The notes under the pieces are model-generated. The model was given only the letters and a program-made list of their open reading frames with translations. It was not told the origin of the DNA and ran no database searches. This document shows, in pieces, positions 1 through 12,316 of a stretch of DNA of 64,000 nucleotides. The stretch spans positions 1 to 64,000 of the forward strand of contig CACGLD010000001.1 of NCBI GenBank assembly GCA_902573755.1, given 5' to 3'. Made by a program: the position numbers and the translations under genes. Position 1 is the first letter of the stretch, and each line of letters starts with the position of its first letter. This stretch comes from an uncultured Pelagibacteraceae bacterium. Its GTDB lineage: Bacteria > Pseudomonadota > Alphaproteobacteria > Pelagibacterales > Pelagibacteraceae.

Positions 1-744
1 TGGTTTTCCTTCATCTCCAGTTTTACCCACTTCAGGATTAATTGGAATTTCACCTAAAAATTCTTTTTGAAATTCTTTCGCAGTTTTCTTAACCCCACCT
101 TCTCCAAAAATATTGTATTTTTTCCCATCATCCCCAATGAAAAAACTCATGTTATCAACTAATCCTAAAATTTTAACTCCAAGTTTATCAAACATTTTAA
201 TTCCCCTCTTAACATCTAAAAGAGCTACTTCTTGAGGTGTACTAACGATTATTGCACCATCCATTTTTATTTCTTGTGAAAAAGTAAGTTGAGTGTCTCC
301 AGTTCCTGGGGGCATATCAACTATAATAAAATCTAAATCTTTCCAATTTACTTTCTGAGTAAAAGTTTTAATTGCACTTGTTACCATAGGACCACGCCAT
401 ATCATTGGAGTTTGTTGATCAGCTAAAAAACCAATCGACATACACTGAATTTCATATTTTGTAATTGGATCTAGTTTTTGACCATCACTTTTTGGTTTTT
501 CATTAATATCAAACATTTTAGGAATTGATGGACCATAAATATCTGCATCTAAAAGACCAACTTTGCATCCAACTTTTTTTAAAGCTAAAGCAAGATTCGT
601 TGCAAATGTAGATTTTCCAACACCACCTTTTGCACTAGAGATTGCAATCGTGAACTTAGTTCCAAGAATAGGATTTTTATTGAATTTTTTAGGCTCCAGC
701 TTACTTTTCATTGCGGCACTAAGTTCAGGTTTTTTATCAGTCAT
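1..744 (-). CDS. mrp: Mrp/ApbC-family P-loop ATPase (Fe-S carrier), C-terminus truncated by window start
   Basis: Manual minus-strand translation gives ...TIAISSAKGGVGKSTFATNLALAL... with deviant Walker A, DADIYGPS and DMPPGTGD motifs. Open to base 1. Start probably ATG at 744 (MTDKKPEL); an in-frame ATG at 795 is an alternative. Confidence 0.9.
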   Translation of the reverse strand, partial: MTDKKPELSAAMKSKLEPKKFNKNPILGTKFTIAISSAKGGVGKSTFATNLALALKKVGCKVGLLDADIYGPSIPKMFDINEKPKSDGQKLDPITKYEIQCMSIGFLADQQTPMIWRGPMVTSAIKTFTQKVNWKDLDFIIVDMPPGTGDTQLTFSQEIKMDGAIIVSTPQEVALLDVKRGIKMFDKLGVKILGLVDNMSFFIGDDGKKYNIFGEGGVKKTAKEFQKEFLGEIPINPEVGKTGDEGKP

Positions 745-795
745 AAAAGCATCATTACTTGTTTTTTGTAATAAAGACACTATATACTTTGGCAT

Positions 796-1896
796 ATGTC
801 AGATGATTTTAAGGGTCAAAGTCCTTGGGGAGCACCTCCTGGTGGAGGTGGTAGTGGTAATGGATCAGGTAGAGGTCCGACACCACCAAACGTCGACGAA
901 TTAATAAGAGATCTTCAAGATAAAATTAAAAGATTTTTACCTGGTGGAAAAACTTCAGGAGGAAAATCAATAAGTCTAATTTTATTAGTTTTAGTTTTTG
1001 TATGGTTAGCAAGTGGGCTTTATAGAGTATTACCCGATGAACAAGGTGTTGTATTAAGATTTGGTAAGTTTGTAAAAACTACACAACCAGGTTTGAACTA
1101 TCATATACCTTTCCCTGTTGAAACTGTTCAAACACCAAAAGTTACTAAAGTTAATCGAATGGATATAGGATTTAGATCTGAAAGAGACAGTGGTTTCTCT
1201 ACAGGTGGTGGTGTTGCAGATGTTCCACAGGAAAGCTTAATGTTAACTGGAGATGAAAATATTGTTAACATTGACTTCTCAGTATTTTGGGTAATTAAAG
1301 ACGCTGGTAATTTTTTATTCAAAATTCAAGATCCAGAAGGAACTGTTAAAGCGGCTGCCGAAACTGCGATGAGGGAGGTAATTGCAAAAAGTGATATTCA
1401 ACCAATTTTAACAGAAGGTAGATCTAAAATTGAGGTTGAGACGCAAAATATAATACAAAGTATTTTAGATGATTACGAAAGTGGAATTCAAATTACACAA
1501 GTTCAAACACAAAAGGCTGACCCACCTGATCAAGTAATTGACGCATTTAGAGATGTACAGGCTGCAAGAGCAGACATGGAAAGATCTAAAAATGAGGCCG
1601 AAGCTTATGCTAACGATGTTATTCCAAGAGCACGAGGGGAAGCGCAAAAAATTTTACAAGCTGCTGAAGCATATAAAAAAGAAGTAGTTGCAAAAGCTGA
1701 AGGTGAAGCAAGTAGATTCATAGCAATCTATAACGAGTATAAAAATGCTAAAGTAGTTACTCAAGAAAGAATGTATTTAGAAACCATGGAAAAAGTTTTA
1801 GCAGATATTGATAAAGTAATTATTGAAAAAAATGCAGGTTCTGGTGTAGTTCCATATTTACCTTTGCCTGAGTTAAAAAAGAAAGCGACAAATTAA
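796..1896 (+). CDS. hflK: FtsH protease modulator HflK (SPFH/band 7)
   Basis: Gly/Pro-rich N-terminus, one TM, VLPDEQGVVLRFGKFVKTTQPGLNYHIPFPVE; followed by hflC. Confidence 0.95.
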   Translation: MSDDFKGQSPWGAPPGGGGSGNGSGRGPTPPNVDELIRDLQDKIKRFLPGGKTSGGKSISLILLVLVFVWLASGLYRVLPDEQGVVLRFGKFVKTTQPGLNYHIPFPVETVQTPKVTKVNRMDIGFRSERDSGFSTGGGVADVPQESLMLTGDENIVNIDFSVFWVIKDAGNFLFKIQDPEGTVKAAAETAMREVIAKSDIQPILTEGRSKIEVETQNIIQSILDDYESGIQITQVQTQKADPPDQVIDAFRDVQAARADMERSKNEAEAYANDVIPRARGEAQKILQAAEAYKKEVVAKAEGEASRFIAIYNEYKNAKVVTQERMYLETMEKVLADIDKVIIEKNAGSGVVPYLPLPELKKKATN

Positions 1897-1897
1897 A

Positions 1898-2770
1898 ATG
1901 AAAGCTGGAAAAATTTTAGCAGGAGTACTAGTTGCAATAGGTATTGTAGCCTTTTTATCAGTAATTATAGTAAAGGAAGTTAACCAAGCAATTATTCTTC
2001 AATTTGGTGATCCAAAAAGAATTATAATGAAGCCAGGATTAAATTTTAAAATTCCTTTCATTCAAAATGTTGTTTATTTAGATAAAAGAATTTTAAACTT
2101 AGATGCTCCACCAGAAGAGGTTATTGCATCAGATCAAAAACGATTAATTGTTGATGCATTTGCAAGATTTAAGATAGTTGATCCACTTAAGTTTTATATT
2201 TCAGTGGGGAACGAAAGAGTTGCAAGATCAAGATTATCTACAATTATAAATTCAAGAATTAGAAATGTACTAGGTCAAGAAGAATTACAAACATTATTAT
2301 CTAAAGATAGATCTAAGCAAATGGCTTTAATTAAAGAGGGTGTTAATAACGAAGCACAAAACTTTGGAATTAATATTGTTGATGTCAGAATTAAAAGAGC
2401 AGATCTACCTCAAGCTAACAGTGATGCAATTTATAGAAGAATGCAAACTGAAAGGGAGAGAGAAGCAAAAGAATTTAGAGCAAAAGGAGCAGAGATGGCA
2501 GTTACGATTACATCAACTGCGGACAAAGAAGTTACTGTAATCTTAGCAGATGCTCAAAAACAATCTGAGATTATGAAAGGGGAAGGTGATGGAGAAAGAA
2601 ATAAAATATTTGCTGACGCCTTTGGTCAAGATCCAGAATTTTTTGCTTTCTACAGAGCTATGCAAGCATATGAAAAAGCTCTTATAGGTGGTGAAACTTC
2701 TTTAATTTTATCACCTGATAGTGAATTTTTTAAATTTTTTGGAAATATAAAACCTGAAATCCAACAATAA
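1898..2770 (+). CDS. hflC: FtsH protease modulator HflC
   Basis: SPFH protein, VNQAIILQFGDPKRIIMKPGLNFKIPF; adjacent to hflK. Confidence 0.95.
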   Translation: MKAGKILAGVLVAIGIVAFLSVIIVKEVNQAIILQFGDPKRIIMKPGLNFKIPFIQNVVYLDKRILNLDAPPEEVIASDQKRLIVDAFARFKIVDPLKFYISVGNERVARSRLSTIINSRIRNVLGQEELQTLLSKDRSKQMALIKEGVNNEAQNFGINIVDVRIKRADLPQANSDAIYRRMQTEREREAKEFRAKGAEMAVTITSTADKEVTVILADAQKQSEIMKGEGDGERNKIFADAFGQDPEFFAFYRAMQAYEKALIGGETSLILSPDSEFFKFFGNIKPEIQQ

Positions 2771-2777
2771 TTCTTAA

Positions 2778-2963
2778 ATGCGTGAGCTAGTTATAGCTTT
2801 TGGTCTTTTCTTATTTATTGAAGGAATTTTGTACGCCTTATTTCCAGCAAAAATGAAAAGTATGTTGAAAAAATTAGAACTTGTTAAAGATAGCCAACTT
2901 AGATCGGGTGGACTTATTTTTGCAGTTATAGGTTTTGTAATTATTTATTATATTAAGAGCTAA
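2778..2963 (+). CDS. DUF2065 family small membrane protein
   Basis: 61 aa, two TM segments, position after hflKC typical of DUF2065 (YjeT-like). Confidence 0.8.
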   Translation: MRELVIAFGLFLFIEGILYALFPAKMKSMLKKLELVKDSQLRSGGLIFAVIGFVIIYYIKS

Positions 2964-2964
2964 T

Positions 2965-4380
2965 ATGAGAAAAATTAAAATTATATTTTTAACATTAGTT
3001 TTATCATTCACTTTTTCATTAAATGTAAACTCTAAACCAGTTCCTGCTTCCTTTGCAGACCTTGCAGAAAAATTAATGCCATCTGTGGTTAATATTTCCA
3101 CTACAACAACAGTAGTAACCAACACTAATCCTTTTCCATTTCAATTTCCTCCAGGATCTCCCTTTGAAGATATGTTCAAAGAATTTGGAACACCTCAAGA
3201 AAGACAATCAGCAGCGTTAGGTTCAGGATTTATAATTGATGAAAAAGGAATTGTTGTTACGAATAACCATGTTATCCAAAATGCTGACGACATTATTGTT
3301 AGAGTAAATGGTGATCAAGAATTTAAAGCTAAGGTTTTAGGTGCTGACCCATTAATGGATATTGCTGTTTTACAATTAGAAACAGACGAAAAGTTTATCC
3401 CAGTTGCATTTGGTGACTCTGATAAAGCAAGAATTGGAGATTGGGTTTTAGCAATTGGAAATCCATTTGGTTTAGGTGGAACTGTTACTGCTGGAATTAT
3501 TTCAGCAAGAAATCGATCAATTGGTTTATCAAGATATGAAGATTTTATACAAACTGATGCTTCTATTAACTCAGGAAATTCAGGTGGACCTCTATTTGAT
3601 ATGGAAGGAAATGTAATTGGAATTAATACAGCAATTCTTGGACGTAATGGTTCTATTGGAATCGGATTCTCTATCCCATCAAACAGTGCTCAAATTGTAA
3701 TTAAACAATTAATTGAATTTGGCGAAACAAAAAGAGGTTGGCTGGGTGTTAGAATTCAAGATGTTACAAAAGAAATTGCTGAAGTTGAAAAATTAGATAA
3801 AGCTAGAGGAGCACTTGTTGCAAGCGTTGCTGAAAACAGCCCTTCAGAAAAAGCAGGAATACAAGCTGGTGATATAATTTTAGAATTTAATGGTGAAAAA
3901 ATTAACCAAATGAAAGAACTTCCAGCTATTGTAGCAAGAACAGAAGTTGGAAAAAAAGTTGAAGTTAAAGTTTGGAGAGATAAAAAAGAGATTATCAAAA
4001 ATGTTATTTTAGGAAGATTAGAAACTTCAGATGATTTTAAAATAAGTAAAAATCAAGAAACTCAAAAACAAAATAATGAAGAAATAATTGAAAGCCTAAG
4101 AATTGCAGTAAGACCATTAACTAAAGAAGATATTAAAAATAGAAATTTACCAAATCAGACAACAGGACTTGTGATAACAAAAATTGCAAACAACAGCCCT
4201 GTAGCAAATTCAATAGAGCTCAATAGTATTATTGTTGAAGCTCAGAAGAAAAAAATCAGATCAGCTGAAGACTTAAGAAATATTACTAAAGAAGTTCTTA
4301 ATTCAAATCAAAAGACAGTTTTACTTGCAATCTATAATAATCAAAATCAAAGACGATACATTGGTGTTAAGCTAGACTAA
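2965..4380 (+). CDS. degP: DegP/DegQ-type periplasmic serine protease with PDZ domains
   Basis: Signal peptide, trypsin-like GNSGGPLFD active site, PDZ region RGWLGVRIQDV. Confidence 0.93.
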   Translation: MRKIKIIFLTLVLSFTFSLNVNSKPVPASFADLAEKLMPSVVNISTTTTVVTNTNPFPFQFPPGSPFEDMFKEFGTPQERQSAALGSGFIIDEKGIVVTNNHVIQNADDIIVRVNGDQEFKAKVLGADPLMDIAVLQLETDEKFIPVAFGDSDKARIGDWVLAIGNPFGLGGTVTAGIISARNRSIGLSRYEDFIQTDASINSGNSGGPLFDMEGNVIGINTAILGRNGSIGIGFSIPSNSAQIVIKQLIEFGETKRGWLGVRIQDVTKEIAEVEKLDKARGALVASVAENSPSEKAGIQAGDIILEFNGEKINQMKELPAIVARTEVGKKVEVKVWRDKKEIIKNVILGRLETSDDFKISKNQETQKQNNEEIIESLRIAVRPLTKEDIKNRNLPNQTTGLVITKIANNSPVANSIELNSIIVEAQKKKIRSAEDLRNITKEVLNSNQKTVLLAIYNNQNQRRYIGVKLD

Positions 4381-4382
4381 TA

Positions 4383-5291
4383 ATGGATTTAAAATCCAAG
4401 ATTATATTAATATCTGGTCCTACAGCTTCAGGAAAATCAAGTTTTGCAATTAAGTTTGCAAAAAAAGTTAATGGAGAAATTATTAATGCAGACAGTATGC
4501 AAGTATACAAACAGCTTAAAATTTTATCGGCTAGACCAGATCCAAAAAAATACCAGAAAATAAAACATCACTTGTATGGTTTTCATAATGTTACAAAAGA
4601 CTTTTCAACAGGTGATTGGCTTAAGCTTGTAATTAAAAAAATTAGAGAGGTTCAAAAAAGAAAAAAAATTCCAATTCTTGTTGGAGGCACAGGTTTATAC
4701 TTTAAAGCTTTAACTGATGGTTTGGTTAAAATACCAAATATTTCATTAAAATTAAGAACTCAAATTAGAGATTTACAAAAAAAACTTGGACAAAAGAAGT
4801 TTTATGAAAGACTATTAAAATTAGATCCATCCTCAATAGGAAAGATAAATCCTACAGATACTCAAAGATCCATCAGAGCTTATGAAGTAAAAAAGTTTAC
4901 AAAAAAATCTCTAACTGAATGGTTTAAAAACACAAAATCACAGTTCGTGGAAGATGATTTTTTTAAAGTTTATATTGATTTTCCTAGACAAGAATTGATT
5001 GAGCGTATCAATTTAAGAACAAGAGAGATGATGGAAAATGGAGCGATAAAAGAAGTAAAAGATTTCATAAAGTTAAGAGTTAGAAAAGATAAAAGTGCCA
5101 ACAAGGCCATCGGAGTTAATGAAATTAGAGAATATTTAAAAAAACAAAAAGATTTGCATGATACTACAGATAAAATAGCCATAAAAACTAGACAATACGC
5201 CAAAAGACAAAGTACTTGGGCTAGAGGTAATATGATCAGATGGATGAAATTGAAGCCACAAGACTTGAATAATTTTTTGAAAAAAATTTAA
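4383..5291 (+). CDS. miaA: tRNA dimethylallyltransferase
   Basis: ISGPTASGKSSFAIKFAKK P-loop, NADSMQVYK, VGGTGLYFKAL motifs. Confidence 0.95.
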   Translation: MDLKSKIILISGPTASGKSSFAIKFAKKVNGEIINADSMQVYKQLKILSARPDPKKYQKIKHHLYGFHNVTKDFSTGDWLKLVIKKIREVQKRKKIPILVGGTGLYFKALTDGLVKIPNISLKLRTQIRDLQKKLGQKKFYERLLKLDPSSIGKINPTDTQRSIRAYEVKKFTKKSLTEWFKNTKSQFVEDDFFKVYIDFPRQELIERINLRTREMMENGAIKEVKDFIKLRVRKDKSANKAIGVNEIREYLKKQKDLHDTTDKIAIKTRQYAKRQSTWARGNMIRWMKLKPQDLNNFLKKI

Positions 5292-5343
5292 AATTTTCAT
5301 TCTTAAACTTGACCAATGAGCACAACTTCAGCTAGATTGCCTA

Positions 5344-7110
5344 ATGTCAAAATTATTAACTGGAGCAGAAATTGTATTTAAATGTCTTGAAGACCAAAAG
5401 GTAGAACATATCTTTGGTTATCCAGGTGGTGCAGTGTTACCGATTTATGATGAATTAAAAAATCATCCTTCTATAAAACATATTTTAGTTAGACACGAAC
5501 AAGGTGCTGGTCACGCAGCTGAAGGCTATGCTAGGTCATCAGGAAAACCAGGTGTAGTTTTAGTTACATCAGGTCCTGGAGCAACCAATGTTGTTACAGC
5601 CTTAACAGATGCTTATATGGACTCTGTACCATTAGTTTGTATTTCTGGTCAAGTTCCAACACATTTAATTGGAACAGATGCATTTCAAGAATGTGATACT
5701 ACAGGAATTACAAGACCATGCACGAAACATAATTGGTTAGTTAAAGATATAAATGATCTTTCAAAAGTTATGCATGAAGCTTTTAGAGTTGCAACAACTG
5801 GAAGACCTGGACCGGTTTTGATTGATATTCCAAAAGATATTCAGTTTGCAAAAGCAAAATATAAAAAACTAAATAAAGAAAAAAAATTAAACGGAAAATC
5901 CCATAATAAATTTTCTCAAGATCAAATTGATGGATTAGTAAAATTATTAAGCAAAGCTAAAAAACCAATAATTTATAGTGGTGGAGGAGTAATTAACTCA
6001 GGGCCAAAAGCAAGTCAGGCTCTGAGAGAATTTGTAGAGTTAACTGGTTTTCCTATAACTTCTACACTTCAGGGATTAGGTGCGTACCCTGGAGATGATA
6101 ATCAATTTTTAGGAATGCTTGGAATGCATGGCACGTATGAAGCAAATAATGCTATGCATGATTGTGATCTATTAATTAACATTGGGGCAAGATTTGACGA
6201 TCGTATTACTGGAAAAATTGATGAGTTTTCACCAAATTCAAAAAAGGTTCATATAGATATAGATCCATCTTCAATTAATAAAATTATTAAGGTTGATCTT
6301 GCAATTGTTGGAGACGTTACGAGTGTCATCAGTAAAATTAATAAGACAATTGCTAAAAGAAAAAACGGTCATAGCAAGTCAAATAAATCAAATATAGCTA
6401 AGTGGTGGGAGCAAATCGAAAAATGGAGAGAAAAAGACTCTCTTAATTTTGTAAATAGTGATGAAAGTATAAAACCTCAACATGCTGTTCAACGACTTTA
6501 TGAATTAACTAAAAATAAAGACACTTATGTTACTACCGAGGTTGGACAACATCAAATGTGGGCTGCTCAGCATTATAAATTTAATAAACCAAATAGATGG
6601 ATGACATCTGGCGGCTTAGGAACTATGGGGTATGGTTTGCCTGCAGCAGTTGGTGTTCAAATTGCTCATCCTGAAAAATTAGTAATTGATATTGCTGGAG
6701 AAGCCTCAGTTTTAATGACTATGCAAGAAATGTCTACTGCAGTTCAATATAATCTTCCTATAAAAATATTTATTTTAAATAATCAATATATGGGAATGGT
6801 TAGACAATGGCAGGAATTACTGCATGAAAAAAATTATTCTGAAAGTTATTCTGAAGCATTACCTGATTTTATGAAAATGGCAGAAGCTTATGGATGCAAA
6901 GGAATTAAAGCAGACAGTCCAGCTGAGCTTGATGATAAAATTCAAGAGATGATTGATTATGATGGACCAGTTATATTTGATTGTCATGTAGATCCTAACG
7001 AGAATTGCTTCCCAATGATACCATCTGGAAAACCTCATAATCAAATGATCTTGGGTCCAAAAGATCAAGAGGAAAATAAAATTAAAGGAAAAGGCAAAGC
7101 CTTAGTATAA
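5344..7110 (+). CDS. ilvB: Acetolactate synthase large subunit
   Basis: ThDP enzyme, FGYPGGAVLPIYDEL, VTSGPGATN; followed by ilvH and ilvC. Confidence 0.95.
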   Translation: MSKLLTGAEIVFKCLEDQKVEHIFGYPGGAVLPIYDELKNHPSIKHILVRHEQGAGHAAEGYARSSGKPGVVLVTSGPGATNVVTALTDAYMDSVPLVCISGQVPTHLIGTDAFQECDTTGITRPCTKHNWLVKDINDLSKVMHEAFRVATTGRPGPVLIDIPKDIQFAKAKYKKLNKEKKLNGKSHNKFSQDQIDGLVKLLSKAKKPIIYSGGGVINSGPKASQALREFVELTGFPITSTLQGLGAYPGDDNQFLGMLGMHGTYEANNAMHDCDLLINIGARFDDRITGKIDEFSPNSKKVHIDIDPSSINKIIKVDLAIVGDVTSVISKINKTIAKRKNGHSKSNKSNIAKWWEQIEKWREKDSLNFVNSDESIKPQHAVQRLYELTKNKDTYVTTEVGQHQMWAAQHYKFNKPNRWMTSGGLGTMGYGLPAAVGVQIAHPEKLVIDIAGEASVLMTMQEMSTAVQYNLPIKIFILNNQYMGMVRQWQELLHEKNYSESYSEALPDFMKMAEAYGCKGIKADSPAELDDKIQEMIDYDGPVIFDCHVDPNENCFPMIPSGKPHNQMILGPKDQEENKIKGKGKALV

Positions 7111-7115
7111 TCATA

Positions 7116-8704
<1,589 letters not shown>

Positions 8705-8786
8705 ATTTTATCAGTAAATTATTGCTACTATAATTCAATTATTTCACCTATACTTTTTTAAATAAATTTAAAAAACGAGGGGAATA

Positions 8787-10349
8787 ATGAAGACTAAAAA
8801 TATAGTAAGAATACTATTGTCATTAGTTCTAGTATTTGGATTTTCTTCAGCATGGGCAAAAACTATTAAATGGTCTATGCAAGGAGACAGTTTAACACTA
8901 GATCCACATGCACAAAATGAGGGTCCAACTACACAAGTATCTAGACAAGTTTACGAAGCTCTAGTTCAAAGGGGTTTGGACATGAAAATAGGACCTGCTT
9001 TAGCAACAAAATGGAAAGCTACTGATCCAAATACTTGGATTTTTACTTTAAGAGAAGATGCTAAGTTTTCAGATGGTTCTGGAATGACATCTGCGGATGT
9101 TGTTTTTAGTATATTAAGAGCTAAGCAAAGAACATCTGACTTTAAAGAATACATTAGCACTGTTGCTAATGTTGAAGCGGTTGGAGATTACTCTGTTAAA
9201 ATAACTACAAGTAAACCTAACCCTATTCTTTTAAACCAATTGTCTAACATTTTTATAATGTCTAAAGCTTGGTCAGAGAAAAACTTTGCAATGTCTCCAC
9301 AAAATTGGGATGCGGGACAAGAAACTTTCTCTGCTACTAATGCTATGGGAACTGGTCCTTTTAAAATAACTTTAAGAGAACCAAATACTAAAACAGTGTT
9401 TAAAAGAAATAAACATTGGTGGGGTGAGATGAAGGACAAAAAAGTAACTCAAATTGAATTAATGCCTATAAAAAATGCAGCTACAAGAGTTGCAGCTTTA
9501 TTATCAGGTGAAATTGATATAGTTACTGATGCTCCAGTTCAAGATTTAAAAAGAATTGGATCTTCTTCAGGTCATAAAGTTGAAAGTACAGCTCAAATGA
9601 GAACAATTTTCTTAGGTATGGATCAAGCAGCTGACAAATTAAGAACTGGAAATACAGGTGATAATCCATTCAAGAAAAAAGAAGTAAGACAAGCTCTTTA
9701 TCAAGCAATTGATATAGAAGCGATCAAGAAAAAAGTTATGAGAGGTTTAAGTGAACCAGCAGGTATTATAACTTTCCCAGGTGTAAATGGATATACAGCT
9801 GATCTTGATAAAAGATTACCTTACGATGTTAATGCTGCAAAAAAACTTTTAGCTGATGCGGGTTATCCTAATGGTTTTGACGTTGAACTTAGATGTCCTA
9901 ATGACAGATATGTAAACGATGAGGCAATATGTACAGCTGTTGTTGGAATGTTGGGTAAAATTGGAGTTAACGTAAACTTATTTGCTCAAACTAAAAGTAA
10001 ACACTTCAAAGAGCTTAAAGATGATCAAGGTGATTTCTATATGCTAGGATGGGGTGTTCCAACTTTAGATAGTCACTATGTTTTCCATTACTTATATGAG
10101 TCTGGTGCTAGCTGGAACAAAGTTAACTTTAGTAATGCAGATGTTGATGCTGCAATTAGAGTTATGGAAGGTGAAGTTGATTTAGATAAGAGAAATGCTG
10201 CAATTGCAAAAGCTTGGAAAATAGTAAAAGATGATATTTCTTATCTTCCTTTACATCACCAAGTAATTTCTTGGGCATCTAAAAGCAATGTTAATGTTCC
10301 TATCAGACCGAATAACGAACCGTTATTCAGGACTGCTAGTTTTAACTAA
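8787..10349 (+). CDS. Peptide/nickel-type ABC transporter substrate-binding protein (SBP_bac_5)
   Basis: Signal peptide; WSMQGDSLTLDPHAQNEGPT; followed by DppB/C/DF-like genes. Confidence 0.92.
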   Translation: MKTKNIVRILLSLVLVFGFSSAWAKTIKWSMQGDSLTLDPHAQNEGPTTQVSRQVYEALVQRGLDMKIGPALATKWKATDPNTWIFTLREDAKFSDGSGMTSADVVFSILRAKQRTSDFKEYISTVANVEAVGDYSVKITTSKPNPILLNQLSNIFIMSKAWSEKNFAMSPQNWDAGQETFSATNAMGTGPFKITLREPNTKTVFKRNKHWWGEMKDKKVTQIELMPIKNAATRVAALLSGEIDIVTDAPVQDLKRIGSSSGHKVESTAQMRTIFLGMDQAADKLRTGNTGDNPFKKKEVRQALYQAIDIEAIKKKVMRGLSEPAGIITFPGVNGYTADLDKRLPYDVNAAKKLLADAGYPNGFDVELRCPNDRYVNDEAICTAVVGMLGKIGVNVNLFAQTKSKHFKELKDDQGDFYMLGWGVPTLDSHYVFHYLYESGASWNKVNFSNADVDAAIRVMEGEVDLDKRNAAIAKAWKIVKDDISYLPLHHQVISWASKSNVNVPIRPNNEPLFRTASFN

Positions 10350-10360
10350 TTAAAAATTAT

Positions 10361-10392
10361 TACAAGCCCTTTAAATTTTTAAAGGGCTTGTA
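10361..10392 (+). other. Stem-loop between SBP gene and permease gene
   Basis: TACAAGCCCTTT (10361-10372) pairs with AAAGGGCTTGTA (10381-10392), 12 bp; no strong U-tract follows. Confidence 0.8.
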
Positions 10393-10410
10393 AGTTTAAA
10401 CTTTCACAAA

Positions 10411-11394
10411 TTGATAAAATATTTTTTTAAAAGGCTGTTTCAATCTGCTTTGGTGATGCTGGTTGTCGCTTTTGTTTCTTTCTCTTTATTTAATTTTGTT
10501 GGAGATCCAATTAATAACATGGTTGGAGAAGAGACTTCTGATGAGGAAAGAGCAGAATTAAGAGAAACATTAGGTTTAATGGATCCAATTCATGTACAGT
10601 TTTCAAGATTTATAGTTAATGCTTCTAAAGGTGAGTTTGGAATTTCATATCAATTAAGAAGACCTGTTTCAGAATTAATAGTGGAAAGATTACCTGCAAC
10701 TATTGAACTTGTAGTTATTTCAGCACTAATTGCACTAATAACAGGTACATTGTTAGGTGTTTATACAGGCATAAATCGAAAAGGTTTTTTAAGTGATTTT
10801 GTCTTAGCCATCTCCTTGCTGGGAGTTTCACTCCCCACATTTGTAATTGGTATATTATTTATATATTTATTTGCAGTAATCTTAGGAATATTACCCTCTT
10901 TTGGAAGAGGAGAAGTTGTTGATTTAGGTTTTTGGACTACAGGTTTTTTAACAGTTTCAGGGCTAAAAGCAATTATACTTCCTTCAGTAACATTAAGCCT
11001 TTTTCAAATGACTTATATCATCAGACTTGTGCGAGCAGAGATGATGGAAATATTACAAACAGATTATATTAAATTTGCACGCGCTCGAGGTATCAGCGAA
11101 AATAGTATTAAATATAAACATGCATTAAAAAATGGATTGATACCTGTAATAACTATAGCAGGAATAAATATTGGAACTTTAATTGCGTTTTCAATTATTA
11201 CCGAAACTGTTTTTCAATGGCCTGGAATGGGCTTCTTATTTATTCAAGCAGTTCAATTTGTAGATATACCAATCATGTCAGCTTATTTAGTATTTATAGC
11301 TTTTGTTTTTGTAATGATAAATTTTATAGTTGATATTCTTTATTATCTAATTGATCCAAGAATAAGAGTTAAAGGAGATACAGCAAGTGGATAA
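10411..11394 (+). CDS. Peptide-type ABC transporter permease (DppB-like), TTG start
   Basis: MIKYFFKRLFQSALVMLVVAFVSF; EAA loop DYIKFARARGISE. Confidence 0.92.
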   Translation: MIKYFFKRLFQSALVMLVVAFVSFSLFNFVGDPINNMVGEETSDEERAELRETLGLMDPIHVQFSRFIVNASKGEFGISYQLRRPVSELIVERLPATIELVVISALIALITGTLLGVYTGINRKGFLSDFVLAISLLGVSLPTFVIGILFIYLFAVILGILPSFGRGEVVDLGFWTTGFLTVSGLKAIILPSVTLSLFQMTYIIRLVRAEMMEILQTDYIKFARARGISENSIKYKHALKNGLIPVITIAGINIGTLIAFSIITETVFQWPGMGFLFIQAVQFVDIPIMSAYLVFIAFVFVMINFIVDILYYLIDPRIRVKGDTASG

Positions 11395-12316
11395 CAAATC
11401 TTTAAGTACTTGGGAAAGAGTAAAAGATAGTGATATTTATCATAGCTTTATTAAATCTCCTACTGCAATTGTATCATCTACTATTTTATTTATAATTTTT
11501 TTCTGCTCTTTCTTTGTTGAGTTCATAACACCTTACAATCCCTTTGACCCGTCCTCTCTATCACTGATGGATGCATTCACACCACCATCATGGACAGAAG
11601 ATGGTCTGGCTAAATTTATTTTAGGCACTGATGGACAAGGAAGAGATATGTTATCGACAATTTTGTATGGATGTAGAATTTCTTTAATTGTAGGTTTTTC
11701 CGCGATAATTTTTAGTTTAATCCTTGGAGTTGGATTGGGATTAACGGCTGGATTTTTTGGAGGAAAATACGAAATGATAGTAATGAGGTTAACCGATGTT
11801 CAGTTAACAGTACCAAGTATTTTGATGGCTTTATTAGTTGATGGAATAGCAAGAGGATTAATTTCTAGAGAAATGCATGATGAAATGGCAATTTATGTTT
11901 TAATATTTGCAATTGGGATTTCAGAATGGCCACAATTTGCAAGAGTTTCAAGAGCTGCAACTTTGGTGGAAAAAAATAAAGATTATGTTTCAGCATCAAC
12001 AATAATCGGGGTTTCAAATATAATTATTATGTTTAAACATATTTTACCAAATATTTTAAGACCAGTATTAGTAATTGGAACTATTGGTTTAGCTCTTGCT
12101 ATTTTAGCTGAGTCTACTTTAAGTTTTTTAGGAGTTGGTGTGCCTCCTACTACACCTTCTTTAGGGACATTGATAAGACTTGGTAATGATTTTTTATTTT
12201 CAGGAGAATGGTGGATAACTTTTTTTCCAGCGATTTTCTTAGTTATTTTAGCATTTTCAATAAATTTATTAGGGGATTGGATGAGAGATACTTTAAATCC
12301 AAAATTAAAAAAATGA
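11387..12316 (+). CDS. Peptide-type ABC transporter permease (DppC-like), GTG start
   Basis: LGTDGQGRDMLSTILYGCRISL signature. Confidence 0.92.
   Translation: MDNKSLSTWERVKDSDIYHSFIKSPTAIVSSTILFIIFFCSFFVEFITPYNPFDPSSLSLMDAFTPPSWTEDGLAKFILGTDGQGRDMLSTILYGCRISLIVGFSAIIFSLILGVGLGLTAGFFGGKYEMIVMRLTDVQLTVPSILMALLVDGIARGLISREMHDEMAIYVLIFAIGISEWPQFARVSRAATLVEKNKDYVSASTIIGVSNIIIMFKHILPNILRPVLVIGTIGLALAILAESTLSFLGVGVPPTTPSLGTLIRLGNDFLFSGEWWITFFPAIFLVILAFSINLLGDWMRDTLNPKLKK

Noticed and set aside
563-904. 113-aa plus-strand ORF overlapping mrp and hflK
   Set aside because: Antisense to a clear Mrp ATPase and out of frame with hflK; no family signal.
2340-2540. 66-aa plus-strand ORF inside hflC
   Set aside because: Out-of-frame overlap within a well-conserved gene.
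12208-12312. N-terminal extension of the tandem ABC ATPase
   Set aside because: Overlaps the upstream permease by over 100 nt; ATG at 12313 starts the conserved domain with an ATGA overlap.
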